13,262 nt of DNA from JBJHCA01 sp050485785 (lineage in GTDB: Bacteria > Bacteroidota > Bacteroidia > Chitinophagales > Saprospiraceae): contig JBJHCA010000086.1 of the NCBI GenBank assembly GCA_050485785.1, positions 1 through 13,262 on the forward strand, given 5' to 3'. This document shows positions 6,374-13,262 of this stretch, in pieces; positions within the stretch are counted from its first letter, which is position 1; each line of letters opens with the position of its first letter. The translations under genes were made by a program, and so were the position numbers. The notes beneath the pieces are model-generated. The model searched no databases, was not told the origin of the DNA, and saw nothing but the letters and a program-made list of their open reading frames with translations.

Positions 6374-7582
6374 TCAGGCCGGGTTAAGCACTTGAGTGAC
6401 CAGAGCGGCAGCTTCGCGCAATTCTATGGCAGAATGTACTTCCAGCCCCGAGTCATCGATCAGTTGCTTGGCGATATCGGCGTTGGTTCCCTGCAGTCGT
6501 ACAATTATGGGTACATGGATATTGCCAATGTTCCTGTAAGCATCCACAACTCCCTGGGCTACGCGGTCGCATCGCACAATACCGCCAAAAATGTTGATGA
6601 GAATGGCTTTTACCCTGTCATCACGAAGGATAATGCGGAAAGCCTGTTCTACACGGGCCGCATCGGCAGTACCGCCCACATCCAGGAAATTGGCCGGCTC
6701 CCCGCCGCTCAGTTTGATAATGTCCATGGTGGCCATGGCCAGCCCTGCACCGTTAACCATGCAGCCGACATTGCCATCCAGATTCACGAAATTGAGGCCG
6801 TACTTTTTGGCCTCCACCTCGGTCGGGTCTTCTTCACTGGTATCGCGAAGCGCAGCCAGATCGGGATGGCGAAACAGCGCATTGTCATCCAGGGTAACCT
6901 TGGCATCCACTGCCACAACCTTGTCATCAGAAGTTTTGAAGCAGGGATTGATTTCAATAAGACTGGCTTCTGCTCCCTGATATGACTTGTAAAGGCCATT
7001 GATAAAGCGGATCATATTTTTGAGTGCATCGCCGCTCAGGCCCAGATTAAAGGCAATTTTAGCAGCCTGAAATGCCTGAAGCCCCAGGGTAGGGTGGATG
7101 TACTCCTTGTGCACCAGGTGAGGTGTTTTTTCTGCCACCTCTTCGATATCCATACCTCCTTCGGTACTGTAGATGATTACCGGGCATTTTTTCTCGCGGT
7201 CGGTGAGAATGGAAACGTAAAATTCTTTTTGCTCAGCGGGACCCGGATAGTACATATCCTGGGCTACCAATATTTTGTGGACTTCTTTACCGGGGCCTTC
7301 CATTCCGCCGGGAGTTTGCGGTGTTTTCAGCATCATTCCCAGAATATTGGAGGCATGGGTTTTTACTTCGTCGTGGTTTTTAGCCAGCTTTACCCCGCCG
7401 CCTTTACCTCGCCCGCCGGCGTGGATCTGTGCTTTGATAATGCACCAGTCGCTGTTGAACTGATCCTTTACCTTGCGGGCAGCTTCGAGGGCCTCCTCTA
7501 CGGTTTGAGCAACAAAGCCTTCCTGGATGGGTACGCCGTAAGATTTGAGAATGTCTTTAGCCTGGTATTCGTGAAGATTCAT
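6374..7582 (-). CDS. sucC: Succinyl-CoA ligase, beta subunit (ADP- or GDP-forming)
   Basis: With its start at MNLHEYQAK the protein is 402 residues, the normal SucC length. The ATP-grasp domain has KAQIHAGGRGKGGGVKLA (50-67) and the metal-binding IEINP (209-213). The C-terminal CoA-ligase part has GNVGCMVNGAGLAMATMD (270-287), GGEPANFLDVGGTA (293-306) and INIFGGIVRCDRVA (329-342). The enzyme converts succinyl-CoA to succinate with substrate-level phosphorylation in the TCA cycle and needs the alpha subunit SucD. No sucD is in this window; xseA follows downstream instead. The frame stays open upstream to an ATG at 7657, but that extension is not SucC-like and contains the probable promoter, so the start at 7582 is preferred. 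Nucleotide specificity cannot be settled by eye. Confidence 0.96.
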   Translation of the reverse strand: MNLHEYQAKDILKSYGVPIQEGFVAQTVEEALEAARKVKDQFNSDWCIIKAQIHAGGRGKGGGVKLAKNHDEVKTHASNILGMMLKTPQTPGGMEGPGKEVHKILVAQDMYYPGPAEQKEFYVSILTDREKKCPVIIYSTEGGMDIEEVAEKTPHLVHKEYIHPTLGLQAFQAAKIAFNLGLSGDALKNMIRFINGLYKSYQGAEASLIEINPCFKTSDDKVVAVDAKVTLDDNALFRHPDLAALRDTSEEDPTEVEAKKYGLNFVNLDGNVGCMVNGAGLAMATMDIIKLSGGEPANFLDVGGTADAARVEQAFRIILRDDRVKAILINIFGGIVRCDRVAQGVVDAYRNIGNIHVPIIVRLQGTNADIAKQLIDDSGLEVHSAIELREAAALVTQVLNPA

Positions 7583-7602
7583 AAGATGGATTATTTTTGC
7601 GG

Positions 7603-7637
7603 CAAAGGTATTGTTATTTTGAAAAAATTGCGGACAA
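7603..7637 (-). promoter_or_regulatory. Probable sucC promoter (Bacteroidota type)
   Basis: On the minus strand TACCTTTG (plus 7603-7610) matches the Bacteroidota -7 consensus TAnnTTTG exactly, about 20 bases before the sucC ATG at 7582. A TTG (plus 7635-7637) lies 24 bases further upstream, a little beyond the usual spacing of about 20, so the -33 element is uncertain. The implied 5' leader is only about 15 bases. Confidence 0.6.
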
Positions 7638-7657
7638 CCGGCATCAATGTTCCGCAA
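7628..7657. repeat. Inverted repeat over the sucC upstream promoter element
   Basis: TTGCGGA (7628-7634) and TCCGCAA (7651-7657) are perfect 7-bp arms with a 16-base spacer, in the divergent region between sucC and the thioredoxin-like gene. The repeat covers the candidate -33 element of sucC, so it may be an operator. The rest of the gap (7658-7743) holds no strong plus-strand promoter match; TACAATTTG at 7673-7681 is one base off the consensus spacing. Confidence 0.35.
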
Positions 7658-7743
7658 AAGCTGCCAATTGCTTACAATTTGTTCAGTATCTTAATGCAAG
7701 GGTAAACTACCGGATTGCTCACAACGTTAGTGACATCGAATAA

Positions 7744-9195
7744 ATGCCATATCAGATGATGAAAATTACCGATTACACGCTTCAGGCTATGTTGCTGGCC
7801 CTGGCTATGACTGTGAGCGCTATGAGCTTTGCCGGCAGCGGTCATCGCATCAGTATCGAAGTGAGTGAATACGAAGAACCCTACATACTGCTGGGGTATT
7901 ATATGGGCAATCGCTCCTATATTCACGATACGCTTCGTGTAAATCAAAACGGGCTTTACGTGGCCTCAGGAGAAGAAGCACTTACCCCGGGTCTGTATTT
8001 GGTGATCCTTCCCCCGGAAAACAATTATGTGGATATAGTGGTAGCCCCCGGTGATCAGCATTTTGATGTGAGCCTCCATTCCCGCGATCTCAATAAAACG
8101 CTGCAAGTCAAAGGCTCGGCATCCAATGATCGCTTCCTTGAATACACCAGGTTTCTGGCCGAACAACGCGATGTGGTGAAGCAGTTTCAGACCGCAAAAG
8201 AACATGCCGGTTCAGCGGAGGACAAAGAAGTGATGGAACAGAAAATTAAGGAGATCAATGATAAAGTGGCCGCGTTTCAGGAAAAATTTCTGAGCCATGA
8301 TCCCGGCAACTATGTAACCAGGCTCATCAGAGCCACCATAGACGTGGTTGTTCCTGAACCCGATGACGAAAGCCTTTCGGAGGAGGATAAGCAGTGGTGG
8401 AAGTATTATTATTACCGCAATCACTATTGGGATAATTTTGATCCCGGCGATCCTGAAATGCTGCGTACACCTATTATGTTCAACAAGATCAATACCTACA
8501 TAGAGCGGGTAACCCAGCGCAATCCAGATTCCATCAACGCATCACTGGACCTGGTTTTGGAAAAAATGGAGAAAACCGCACCGGAATCGTTCCGCTTTTA
8601 CCTGATCCATTACATCAATGAGTTTGCCCGCTCCAACATTGTGGGCATGGATGCCGTTTATGTGCACCTGGTCAAAAACTATTACGAATCCGGCCGCGCC
8701 CATTGGGCCGATCCTGAGCAGATCGAACGCATGGTGGACAATGCCAACAAACTGGAGCCCCTGCTCATTGGCCGCGTAGCTCCCGATCTGGTAATGGAAG
8801 ACAAAAACGGCAAACAGTGGCAGCTTCATGACATCGATGCCGAATACACCATATTGTATTTCTGGGATCCGGATTGCGGCCATTGCAAACGCTCAGCACC
8901 GCAACTCAGTGCATTTTTTGAAGAATTTGCCGATCGGGGCGTGAAGATTTTCAGCGTTTGCAGCAAGCTCACTACCCAGGTACCGGAATGCTGGGAAAGC
9001 GTAAAGGAATTCGGTTTCGACGGCTTTATCAACGTAGCTGATGCTTACCATCGTTCCCGCTACCGCATGATATACGATCTCAAGTCGTTTCCGGTGCTCT
9101 ATGTGCTCAACCGCGACAAGATAATTGTCAGTAAGCGAATTGGTGTGGAGCAGCTCAAGGAAGTGATTGAGGCATTAAAGGCAGCCGGAGTTTAA
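7744..9195 (+). CDS. Periplasmic thioredoxin-fold protein, DUF4369/DUF5106-like
   Basis: The 483-residue protein has a signal peptide ending near AMSFA (26-30) with no lipobox, so a soluble periplasmic location is expected. Region 35-125 is a beta-rich N-terminal domain of the DUF4369 type common in Bacteroidota TlpA-like proteins. Region 130-325 is helical and charged, with a YYYYRNHYWDNF stretch (221-232) typical of DUF5106. Region 345-483 is a TlpA/AhpC-type thioredoxin fold with LYFWDPDCGHC (371-381, active-site C378 and C381) and a cis-proline at P450 (SFPVLYVL). Such proteins act as thiol-disulfide oxidoreductases, usually reducing. MsrB follows after 10 bases, which suggests this protein supplies electrons to it. 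ATGs at 7756 and 7759 give a more typical signal peptide and may be the true start. There is no Shine-Dalgarno. Confidence 0.85.
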   Translation: MPYQMMKITDYTLQAMLLALAMTVSAMSFAGSGHRISIEVSEYEEPYILLGYYMGNRSYIHDTLRVNQNGLYVASGEEALTPGLYLVILPPENNYVDIVVAPGDQHFDVSLHSRDLNKTLQVKGSASNDRFLEYTRFLAEQRDVVKQFQTAKEHAGSAEDKEVMEQKIKEINDKVAAFQEKFLSHDPGNYVTRLIRATIDVVVPEPDDESLSEEDKQWWKYYYYRNHYWDNFDPGDPEMLRTPIMFNKINTYIERVTQRNPDSINASLDLVLEKMEKTAPESFRFYLIHYINEFARSNIVGMDAVYVHLVKNYYESGRAHWADPEQIERMVDNANKLEPLLIGRVAPDLVMEDKNGKQWQLHDIDAEYTILYFWDPDCGHCKRSAPQLSAFFEEFADRGVKIFSVCSKLTTQVPECWESVKEFGFDGFINVADAYHRSRYRMIYDLKSFPVLYVLNRDKIIVSKRIGVEQLKEVIEALKAAGV

Positions 9196-9205
9196 TGGTT
9201 TAGCC

Positions 9206-9739
9206 ATGAGAAGCTTTGTTATCGTTTCTTTTTTTCTGATCACTCTTTGTGGCAGCCTTTCAGGCTGTGATAACCATAATAGCCAGGTAGCCGGATCCGA
9301 TGGAGTGGCCTCTATTCTGCATTCTGCAACACCGGGGCATACTGCCCTACCTGTTATTAACCGCACTGAAGCCGAATGGAGAAAAATTCTTTCAGCCGAA
9401 CAATATCGAATATTGCGGGGCAAAGGTACAGAACCTGCTTTCAGCAGCCCCCTCAACCGGGAGAAACGCTCCGGGAGCTTCCATTGTGCAGCGTGTTCAC
9501 ACACCCTGTTTCACTCGGCAGCTAAATTTGATTCCGGCACGGGATGGCCGTCTTTTTACCGGCCTGCCAGTGATTACGCCGTCACCCTCGCCGAAGACCG
9601 AAGATACGGCATGGTCAGAACGGAAGTGCTTTGTTCCCATTGTCACAGTCATTTAGGCCATGTGTTCAACGATGGCCCGCGGCCCACCGGTCTGCGGTAT
9701 TGCATCAATGGCCTGGCTCTTGATTTTGTCCCTGATTAG
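9206..9739 (+). CDS. msrB: Peptide-methionine (R)-S-oxide reductase, lipoprotein form
   Basis: The 177-residue protein opens with a lipoprotein signal peptide ending in LSGC (lipid cysteine C21), then a linker of about 30 residues, then a complete MsrB domain (about 55-177). Zinc ligands are C94-x-x-C97 and C143-x-x-C146, and the catalytic cysteine is C166 in RYCINGLALDF. KFDSGTGWPSF (107-117) and HLGHVFNDGP (149-158) are family signatures. The enzyme repairs R-methionine sulfoxide in proteins, here at the envelope. Position 112 is Thr where many MsrBs have the recycling cysteine (GCGWPSF), and apart from the signal peptide, lipid and zinc cysteines no other remains. It therefore looks like a one-Cys type that needs direct reduction by a thioredoxin-like partner. 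The CGHC protein 10 bases upstream is the obvious candidate. Asp at +2 (D22) would mean inner-membrane retention by E. coli rules, which may not apply here. Confidence 0.94.
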   Translation: MRSFVIVSFFLITLCGSLSGCDNHNSQVAGSDGVASILHSATPGHTALPVINRTEAEWRKILSAEQYRILRGKGTEPAFSSPLNREKRSGSFHCAACSHTLFHSAAKFDSGTGWPSFYRPASDYAVTLAEDRRYGMVRTEVLCSHCHSHLGHVFNDGPRPTGLRYCINGLALDFVPD

Positions 9740-9783
9740 CAGGTTTTCTTCGCCACACCAAAAATCATCATTCTTTTTTCTAT

Positions 9784-9806
9784 ATGCGACCCTTTCAAGG
9801 TCGTAT
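9784..9806. repeat. Hairpin just downstream of msrB
   Basis: ATGCGACC (9784-9791) and GGTCGTAT (9799-9806) pair as an 8-bp stem with one G-T pair and a 7-base loop CTTTCAA. It may end or stabilise the msrB transcript, but it is not followed by a T run. The form resembles the short palindromes dispersed between genes in some Bacteroidota genomes. Confidence 0.4.
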
Positions 9807-9826
9807 TGAATCAACAATTAATTTTG

Positions 9827-9840
9827 AGTGCTTTGGCACT
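9827..9840. repeat. Small hairpin in the msrB downstream region
   Basis: AGTGC (9827-9831) and GCACT (9836-9840) form a 5-bp stem with a four-base loop. It has no T tract after it on the plus strand. It may be part of the msrB 3' end structure together with the larger hairpin 20 bases upstream. Confidence 0.25.
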
Positions 9841-9893
9841 ACATATCAGAAACCCTCGCCCTCAACGTCAAAAAAACAAAAACAACAAAATTT

Positions 9894-9913
9894 AAAAACA
9901 CCGTGAAACGGTG
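9894..9913 (-). terminator. Second tandem intrinsic terminator of the TonB-receptor gene
   Basis: On the minus strand CACCGT and ACGGTG (plus 9899-9913) form a 6-bp stem with a 3-base loop, directly followed by TTTTT (plus 9894-9898) and more T-rich sequence. It lies 37 bases beyond the first terminator stem and looks like a back-up. Confidence 0.55.
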
Positions 9914-9941
9914 CAACAAAGAGCTACCCCAAAAACAAATC

Positions 9942-9974
9942 AAAAAAAAACCGCTACACCCGAAGGTGCAACGG
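9942..9974 (-). terminator. Intrinsic terminator of the TonB-receptor gene (UUCG loop)
   Basis: On the minus strand a 10-bp stem (arms at plus 9965-9974 and 9951-9960, with two G-U pairs) closes a UUCG tetraloop with a C-G closing pair, followed by nine T (plus 9942-9950). It starts 32 bases after the receptor stop codon. Read on the plus strand the same stem has two C-A mismatches, so it points mainly leftwards, though a CTTTTT follows it on that side too. Confidence 0.88.
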
Positions 9975-10006
9975 CTTTTTATCTCGAACGGTAAACAGCA
10001 TAGTTA

Positions 10007-13000
10007 TCAGAAAATGTAGCGTACGCCCAGACGCATTCTCCAACGGCTGCTGAAGTCGTTGATGGAATATGAATCAGTGCCGGTTACATTGCGAGTGTAA
10101 GTAAACTTCGGTGTGGTGTTGTCATCTTCATAACCCACAAAATTGTAAAGCTCGTAGTTGTTGAAATCACCCGGAACACTGTAGCGTACACCCCATGAAG
10201 AATTTATGAGGTTAGCCAGATTAAACATATCGAGGCTGAATTGCAGGCGGTGCATACGATCACCGATCATTAGGCCTACATCCTGACGAATTGCCAGATC
10301 GAGGAAGCTGGTGAAAGGCATCCAGTTGGAGTTCTTTTCTGCATACCCGCCACGATTTTGGCTAAGGTATGAATCTGCTTCGATGTATGCATTGAGATTG
10401 GCCCACTGATCAGCTGCAGACAGTGTAACTACGCCATCGTTATTCACGATATCCACCAGATTGATCTCATTCTCGTTAGCAGGAATCCAGATGAGTGAAC
10501 GCTGACGCCCAGTACTGCCTGTTTCGCGGTTGAGATTGCCCGCAGCAGGACTACCAATTACATAGGAGAACGGACTTCCGGCTTGACCATCGTAGAACAA
10601 TGATATGGTGGTGGTAGCATTGCGGGCTTGATTCCAATCAAAAGAATAGCTGAGACCGGCAATAACCCGGTGACCCAGGGCAAAATCAGAACGGCCGAAA
10701 GATGCGAAATTTCTGCCGTCGACATTCACCTGACCCCGCCACTGGCTTGAGTTTTGAGATGAAGTGCCTTCACTGAGCGCATAAGCGTCTCCATAGGTAT
10801 AAGCCAGCGATGCTGCCAGACCAAAATCAAACTGCCTGTTGAGAGCCAGGGTGACGTTGTAAGTGTATCCCTTACTGGTATTAGAGCCAAGGTAGATGTC
10901 GGAATATCTGGGATCCAGTCTGCGGTTGACGTAAACCGGGCGGGTATCCGGGGTATTGGTCCAGTTGAAATCAACTTCCGGATCGGAGTTGATATTGGTA
11001 TAAACTACATTATTCAGTGTTTTGGTATAAATACCCTCTAGCGTGGCATTGATACCACCGGGTAATTCGGTATCAAAACCCAGATTGGCACGGGCTACCT
11101 GCGGATACTTGAAATCGGGCGTAAAAACATCAACTGTGCCGGAGGGTACACTGAAATTTTCGTTGATATACTGGGTATTGACATCGGGATTGAAAATGAT
11201 GGGCTCACCGCCAAAGTCAGCCGTAGTTACCCTGCCTATAGTGATACCATTATTATTGAACATGCCTCCAGGCCATACAAATGGAATGCGGGAAGTGAAA
11301 ATGCCTGCACCACCGCGCAGCACATGTTGCCGGTTGCCGGTAATGTCGTACTCAAAGCCCAAACGGGGTGAAAACATCAACTGCATACCCGGTGCTTCTC
11401 CGCCACGGATCCCGTCAGCTACATCCCAATGTTGCTCTAGCAAGGGTACGGTTTCCGTGTTGAAAGTCGGGTGGATGTCCGGTTGAGAAGTAATTCTGGG
11501 AAGGTCAATGCGCAATCCACCGGTAAAGGTAAACTGCTGACTGATACGCCACTCATCCTGAATATAGAACCCCAGTTGCATGGCATTAAAGTCTGCCGCT
11601 GCCGCAGTTTCGCTGCCAGTGATGTTGTCAACCAGAGAGTATCCGCGGTTGTATGCAATAGCCGGCTCACCTGCCAAAAATGATTCCAGGCTGGAAAAAC
11701 GGTATGTTCCAAAGTTCTGACCGATAAATACATTGAATATGCTGTAAAACTCATTATGGGTGCCTATGGTAATGGTGTGGTTACCCCGATAGAGTTTGAA
11801 GTTATTGGTAATGGTAAAAATGTCCTGATCCAGGCGATTGGCTGTTGAAAATTCCTCAGAACCGAGGCGGATAACACCCAACCCGTCGTTGATGAATATG
11901 TAGGGGAAATCATCGCCAATGGGTTGGCGGTGGTCCCTAACGCGGGTATAACCCACAATAAGGCTGTTGCTGGCATTGTTGCCAAACATCGAATTAAGTT
12001 CAATGGCACTGCTGTTAGTAGTTGAGGGGAAATAGATACCATTGTTGGAAAAATTAATGGTTCTGGCTACGGAATTGTATCGGGTAATACTTTCACCCAG
12101 CGTATAGCTGTGGCGAACGGTCAGCCGGTTACTTGAATTCAGATTGAAGTCGAGCTTGGCAAAGATCTTGGTGCCGTTCAGTTCGCGGGCCACATCGCCA
12201 TAATCACCGGGATCGTATCCGAACTGGTTCTGTAGGTGTGCTTTAAGGGCATTGAGTTGTGCTTCGGTAGCATTGCCCTCATAAGTGCCAAAATCAAATG
12301 GCAGTGGTGTCTGATCCCGCTGTAACTCTACATTGGCAAAAAAGAACACGCGATCTTTAACAATGGGCCCTCCCAGTGAAGCACCAAATGTTCTTTGATT
12401 AAATGGTGCTACGGCTATAGGGTCGTTGCCGGTGCGATCTGTAATGCTGCGGTTGGTTTTACCCACCAGGCTTTCATTTTGGAAAAAGTAGTAGGCTGTG
12501 CCTTCATAGCGGTTAGTACCGGACTTGGTGACGGCATTGATACCGCCACCGGCAAATCCGCCCAATGTAACATCATAGGGGCTTAGCACCACCTGAAACT
12601 GATCTATGATATCCATGGAAAATGGAGAAATGCCCGTTTGGCCACCATTGGTGCCTGATGATGCCAGCCCAAAAACGTCGTTGTTTACCGCCCCGTCAAT
12701 ATAAATGGCATTATAACGGTTGTTGATGCCGGCAAAAGCCGTTCCTCCGCCATAGCCGGTTGACTGTGGGGTAAGCCGTACAAAGTCAGTAATATCTCGG
12801 TTCAGTGTGGGCATTTTTTCGATGTCGGCACCGGTAATTTGTGTGCTGGTACCCGATGTAGCACCCACTGCACCGGAACGAGCCACTACTTCAATGCTCT
12901 GAAGCTCCAGTGCACTTTGTTCCATTTCAAAGTTGATCCTTCTGTTTTCTCCCAGGCGAAGCTGAACATCAGTCAACTCCTGTTTAGTGTATCCTACATA

Positions 13001-13261
13001 CGACACGGTAATGGTGTACGGTCCGCCAACACGCATGTTGGGTATACGGTAATTGCCTTCTACATCAGTAATAACGCCGTAAAATGTACCCGTAGGTTCG
13101 TGCAGGGCAGTAACACTGGCCCCGATCAGTGACTCGCCCCGTTCGTCATAAACGGTGCCGTTAACGGTTGCCGTGGTCACTCCCTGACCCGACATGTGGT
13201 TTGCCAAGCCCACCAGGAGCACTAGCATAAGCCCGGAAAAAATGCGTAAAATTGATCTCAT
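10007..13261 (-). CDS. Oar-like TonB-dependent outer-membrane receptor
   Basis: The 1084-residue protein has a signal peptide (about 1-25) and a carboxypeptidase-regulatory-like beta-sandwich domain (about 29-114, NGTVYDERGESLIGASV and VTDVEGNY-type motifs). The TonB plug (about 120-255) has NRYNAIYIDGAVNNDVFG (181-198) and INAVTKSGTN (241-250), and a large barrel (about 255-1084) ends in the aromatic RYIF, as outer-membrane barrels do. The plug wording and length match the Oar group, named after a Myxococcus outer-membrane protein, rather than SusC transporters, and no SusD partner is present. Oar-like receptors have been tied to uptake or export of large molecules; the substrate here is unknown. 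The ATG lies one base from the window edge, so its promoter is not visible and an upstream start cannot be excluded, though the signal peptide looks complete. Transcription ends at tandem terminators. Confidence 0.9.
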   Translation of the reverse strand: MRSILRIFSGLMLVLLVGLANHMSGQGVTTATVNGTVYDERGESLIGASVTALHEPTGTFYGVITDVEGNYRIPNMRVGGPYTITVSYVGYTKQELTDVQLRLGENRRINFEMEQSALELQSIEVVARSGAVGATSGTSTQITGADIEKMPTLNRDITDFVRLTPQSTGYGGGTAFAGINNRYNAIYIDGAVNNDVFGLASSGTNGGQTGISPFSMDIIDQFQVVLSPYDVTLGGFAGGGINAVTKSGTNRYEGTAYYFFQNESLVGKTNRSITDRTGNDPIAVAPFNQRTFGASLGGPIVKDRVFFFANVELQRDQTPLPFDFGTYEGNATEAQLNALKAHLQNQFGYDPGDYGDVARELNGTKIFAKLDFNLNSSNRLTVRHSYTLGESITRYNSVARTINFSNNGIYFPSTTNSSAIELNSMFGNNASNSLIVGYTRVRDHRQPIGDDFPYIFINDGLGVIRLGSEEFSTANRLDQDIFTITNNFKLYRGNHTITIGTHNEFYSIFNVFIGQNFGTYRFSSLESFLAGEPAIAYNRGYSLVDNITGSETAAAADFNAMQLGFYIQDEWRISQQFTFTGGLRIDLPRITSQPDIHPTFNTETVPLLEQHWDVADGIRGGEAPGMQLMFSPRLGFEYDITGNRQHVLRGGAGIFTSRIPFVWPGGMFNNNGITIGRVTTADFGGEPIIFNPDVNTQYINENFSVPSGTVDVFTPDFKYPQVARANLGFDTELPGGINATLEGIYTKTLNNVVYTNINSDPEVDFNWTNTPDTRPVYVNRRLDPRYSDIYLGSNTSKGYTYNVTLALNRQFDFGLAASLAYTYGDAYALSEGTSSQNSSQWRGQVNVDGRNFASFGRSDFALGHRVIAGLSYSFDWNQARNATTTISLFYDGQAGSPFSYVIGSPAAGNLNRETGSTGRQRSLIWIPANENEINLVDIVNNDGVVTLSAADQWANLNAYIEADSYLSQNRGGYAEKNSNWMPFTSFLDLAIRQDVGLMIGDRMHRLQFSLDMFNLANLINSSWGVRYSVPGDFNNYELYNFVGYEDDNTTPKFTYTRNVTGTDSYSINDFSSRWRMRLGVRYIF

Positions 13262-13262
13262 G

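Larger units (their letters stand above)
9740..10006. other. Convergent intergenic region rich in hairpins
   Basis: This gap between msrB and the TonB-receptor gene has no believable gene but holds four hairpins, at 9784-9806, 9827-9840, 9899-9913 and 9951-9974. The last two act as terminators for the minus-strand gene. No hairpin with a U tract serves msrB clearly. The stretch 9867-9950 is strongly A-rich on the plus strand. Confidence 0.7.

Noticed and set aside
6367..6385. Possible hairpin AACCGG/CCGGGTT at the end of sucC
   Set aside because: The arms need a bulge and no T tract follows on the minus strand, so I do not call a terminator between sucC and xseA.
6392..6985. Plus-strand open frame of 197 codons opposite the 3' half of sucC
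   Set aside because: SucC motifs on the minus strand explain the sequence fully.
7094..7705. Plus-strand open frame of 203 codons opposite sucC
   Set aside because: It is antisense to a well-conserved enzyme and crosses the sucC promoter; its hydrophobic, aromatic-rich translation is typical of antisense shadows.
9828..10019. Plus-strand open frame of 63 codons after msrB
   Set aside because: It is Lys/Gln-rich low-complexity sequence made from the A-rich terminator region and reads straight through both hairpins.
1..13262. CRISPR arrays, tRNA or rRNA genes, insertion sequences, phage or defence systems
   Set aside because: No regularly spaced repeats, cloverleaf-like sequence, transposase or recombinase motif, or known defence domain was seen on either strand.

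Overview
The window reads as chromosomal DNA of a member of the Bacteroidota. The support is a protein with a C-terminal type IX secretion (T9SS) sorting domain, an HU-like/SPOR fusion protein, a large Oar-like TonB-dependent receptor with an N-terminal carboxypeptidase-regulatory-like domain, a TAnnTTTG-type promoter -7 element in front of sucC, and a general lack of Shine-Dalgarno sequences. Order and genus cannot be fixed from the sequence. I see no tRNA, rRNA, CRISPR array, insertion sequence or phage gene.

Layout. 1-269 is a gene-free leader with small inverted repeats. Two plus-strand genes follow: an inner-membrane protein with an HU-like N-terminus and a SPOR-like C-terminus (270-1391), and a small unrecognised four-helix membrane protein (1446-1880). 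A long minus-strand block then runs leftwards from 7582: sucC (6374-7582), xseA (5036-6340), xseB (4830-5030), a small predicted outer-membrane beta-barrel (4141-4746), and a secreted lamin-tail/CotH-kinase protein carrying a T9SS tail (1881-4139). The last two are separated by one base and look translationally coupled. The CotH gene meets the plus-strand membrane-protein gene stop to stop with no spacer.

Divergent from sucC lies a plus-strand pair: a periplasmic DUF4369/DUF5106-like thioredoxin-fold protein with a CGHC active site (7744-9195) and a lipoprotein methionine sulfoxide reductase B (9206-9739). Together they look like an envelope thiol-repair unit. The right end holds a complete minus-strand Oar-like TonB-dependent receptor (10007-13261), followed by two tandem intrinsic terminators, one with a UUCG tetraloop.

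Most of the window is ordinary core and envelope content, and I do not see a clear new multi-gene system. The points most worth following are the coupled barrel/CotH pair, the thioredoxin/MsrB pair in which MsrB lacks the usual recycling cysteine, the HU-TM-SPOR fusion, and the sucC promoter with an inverted repeat over its upstream element.
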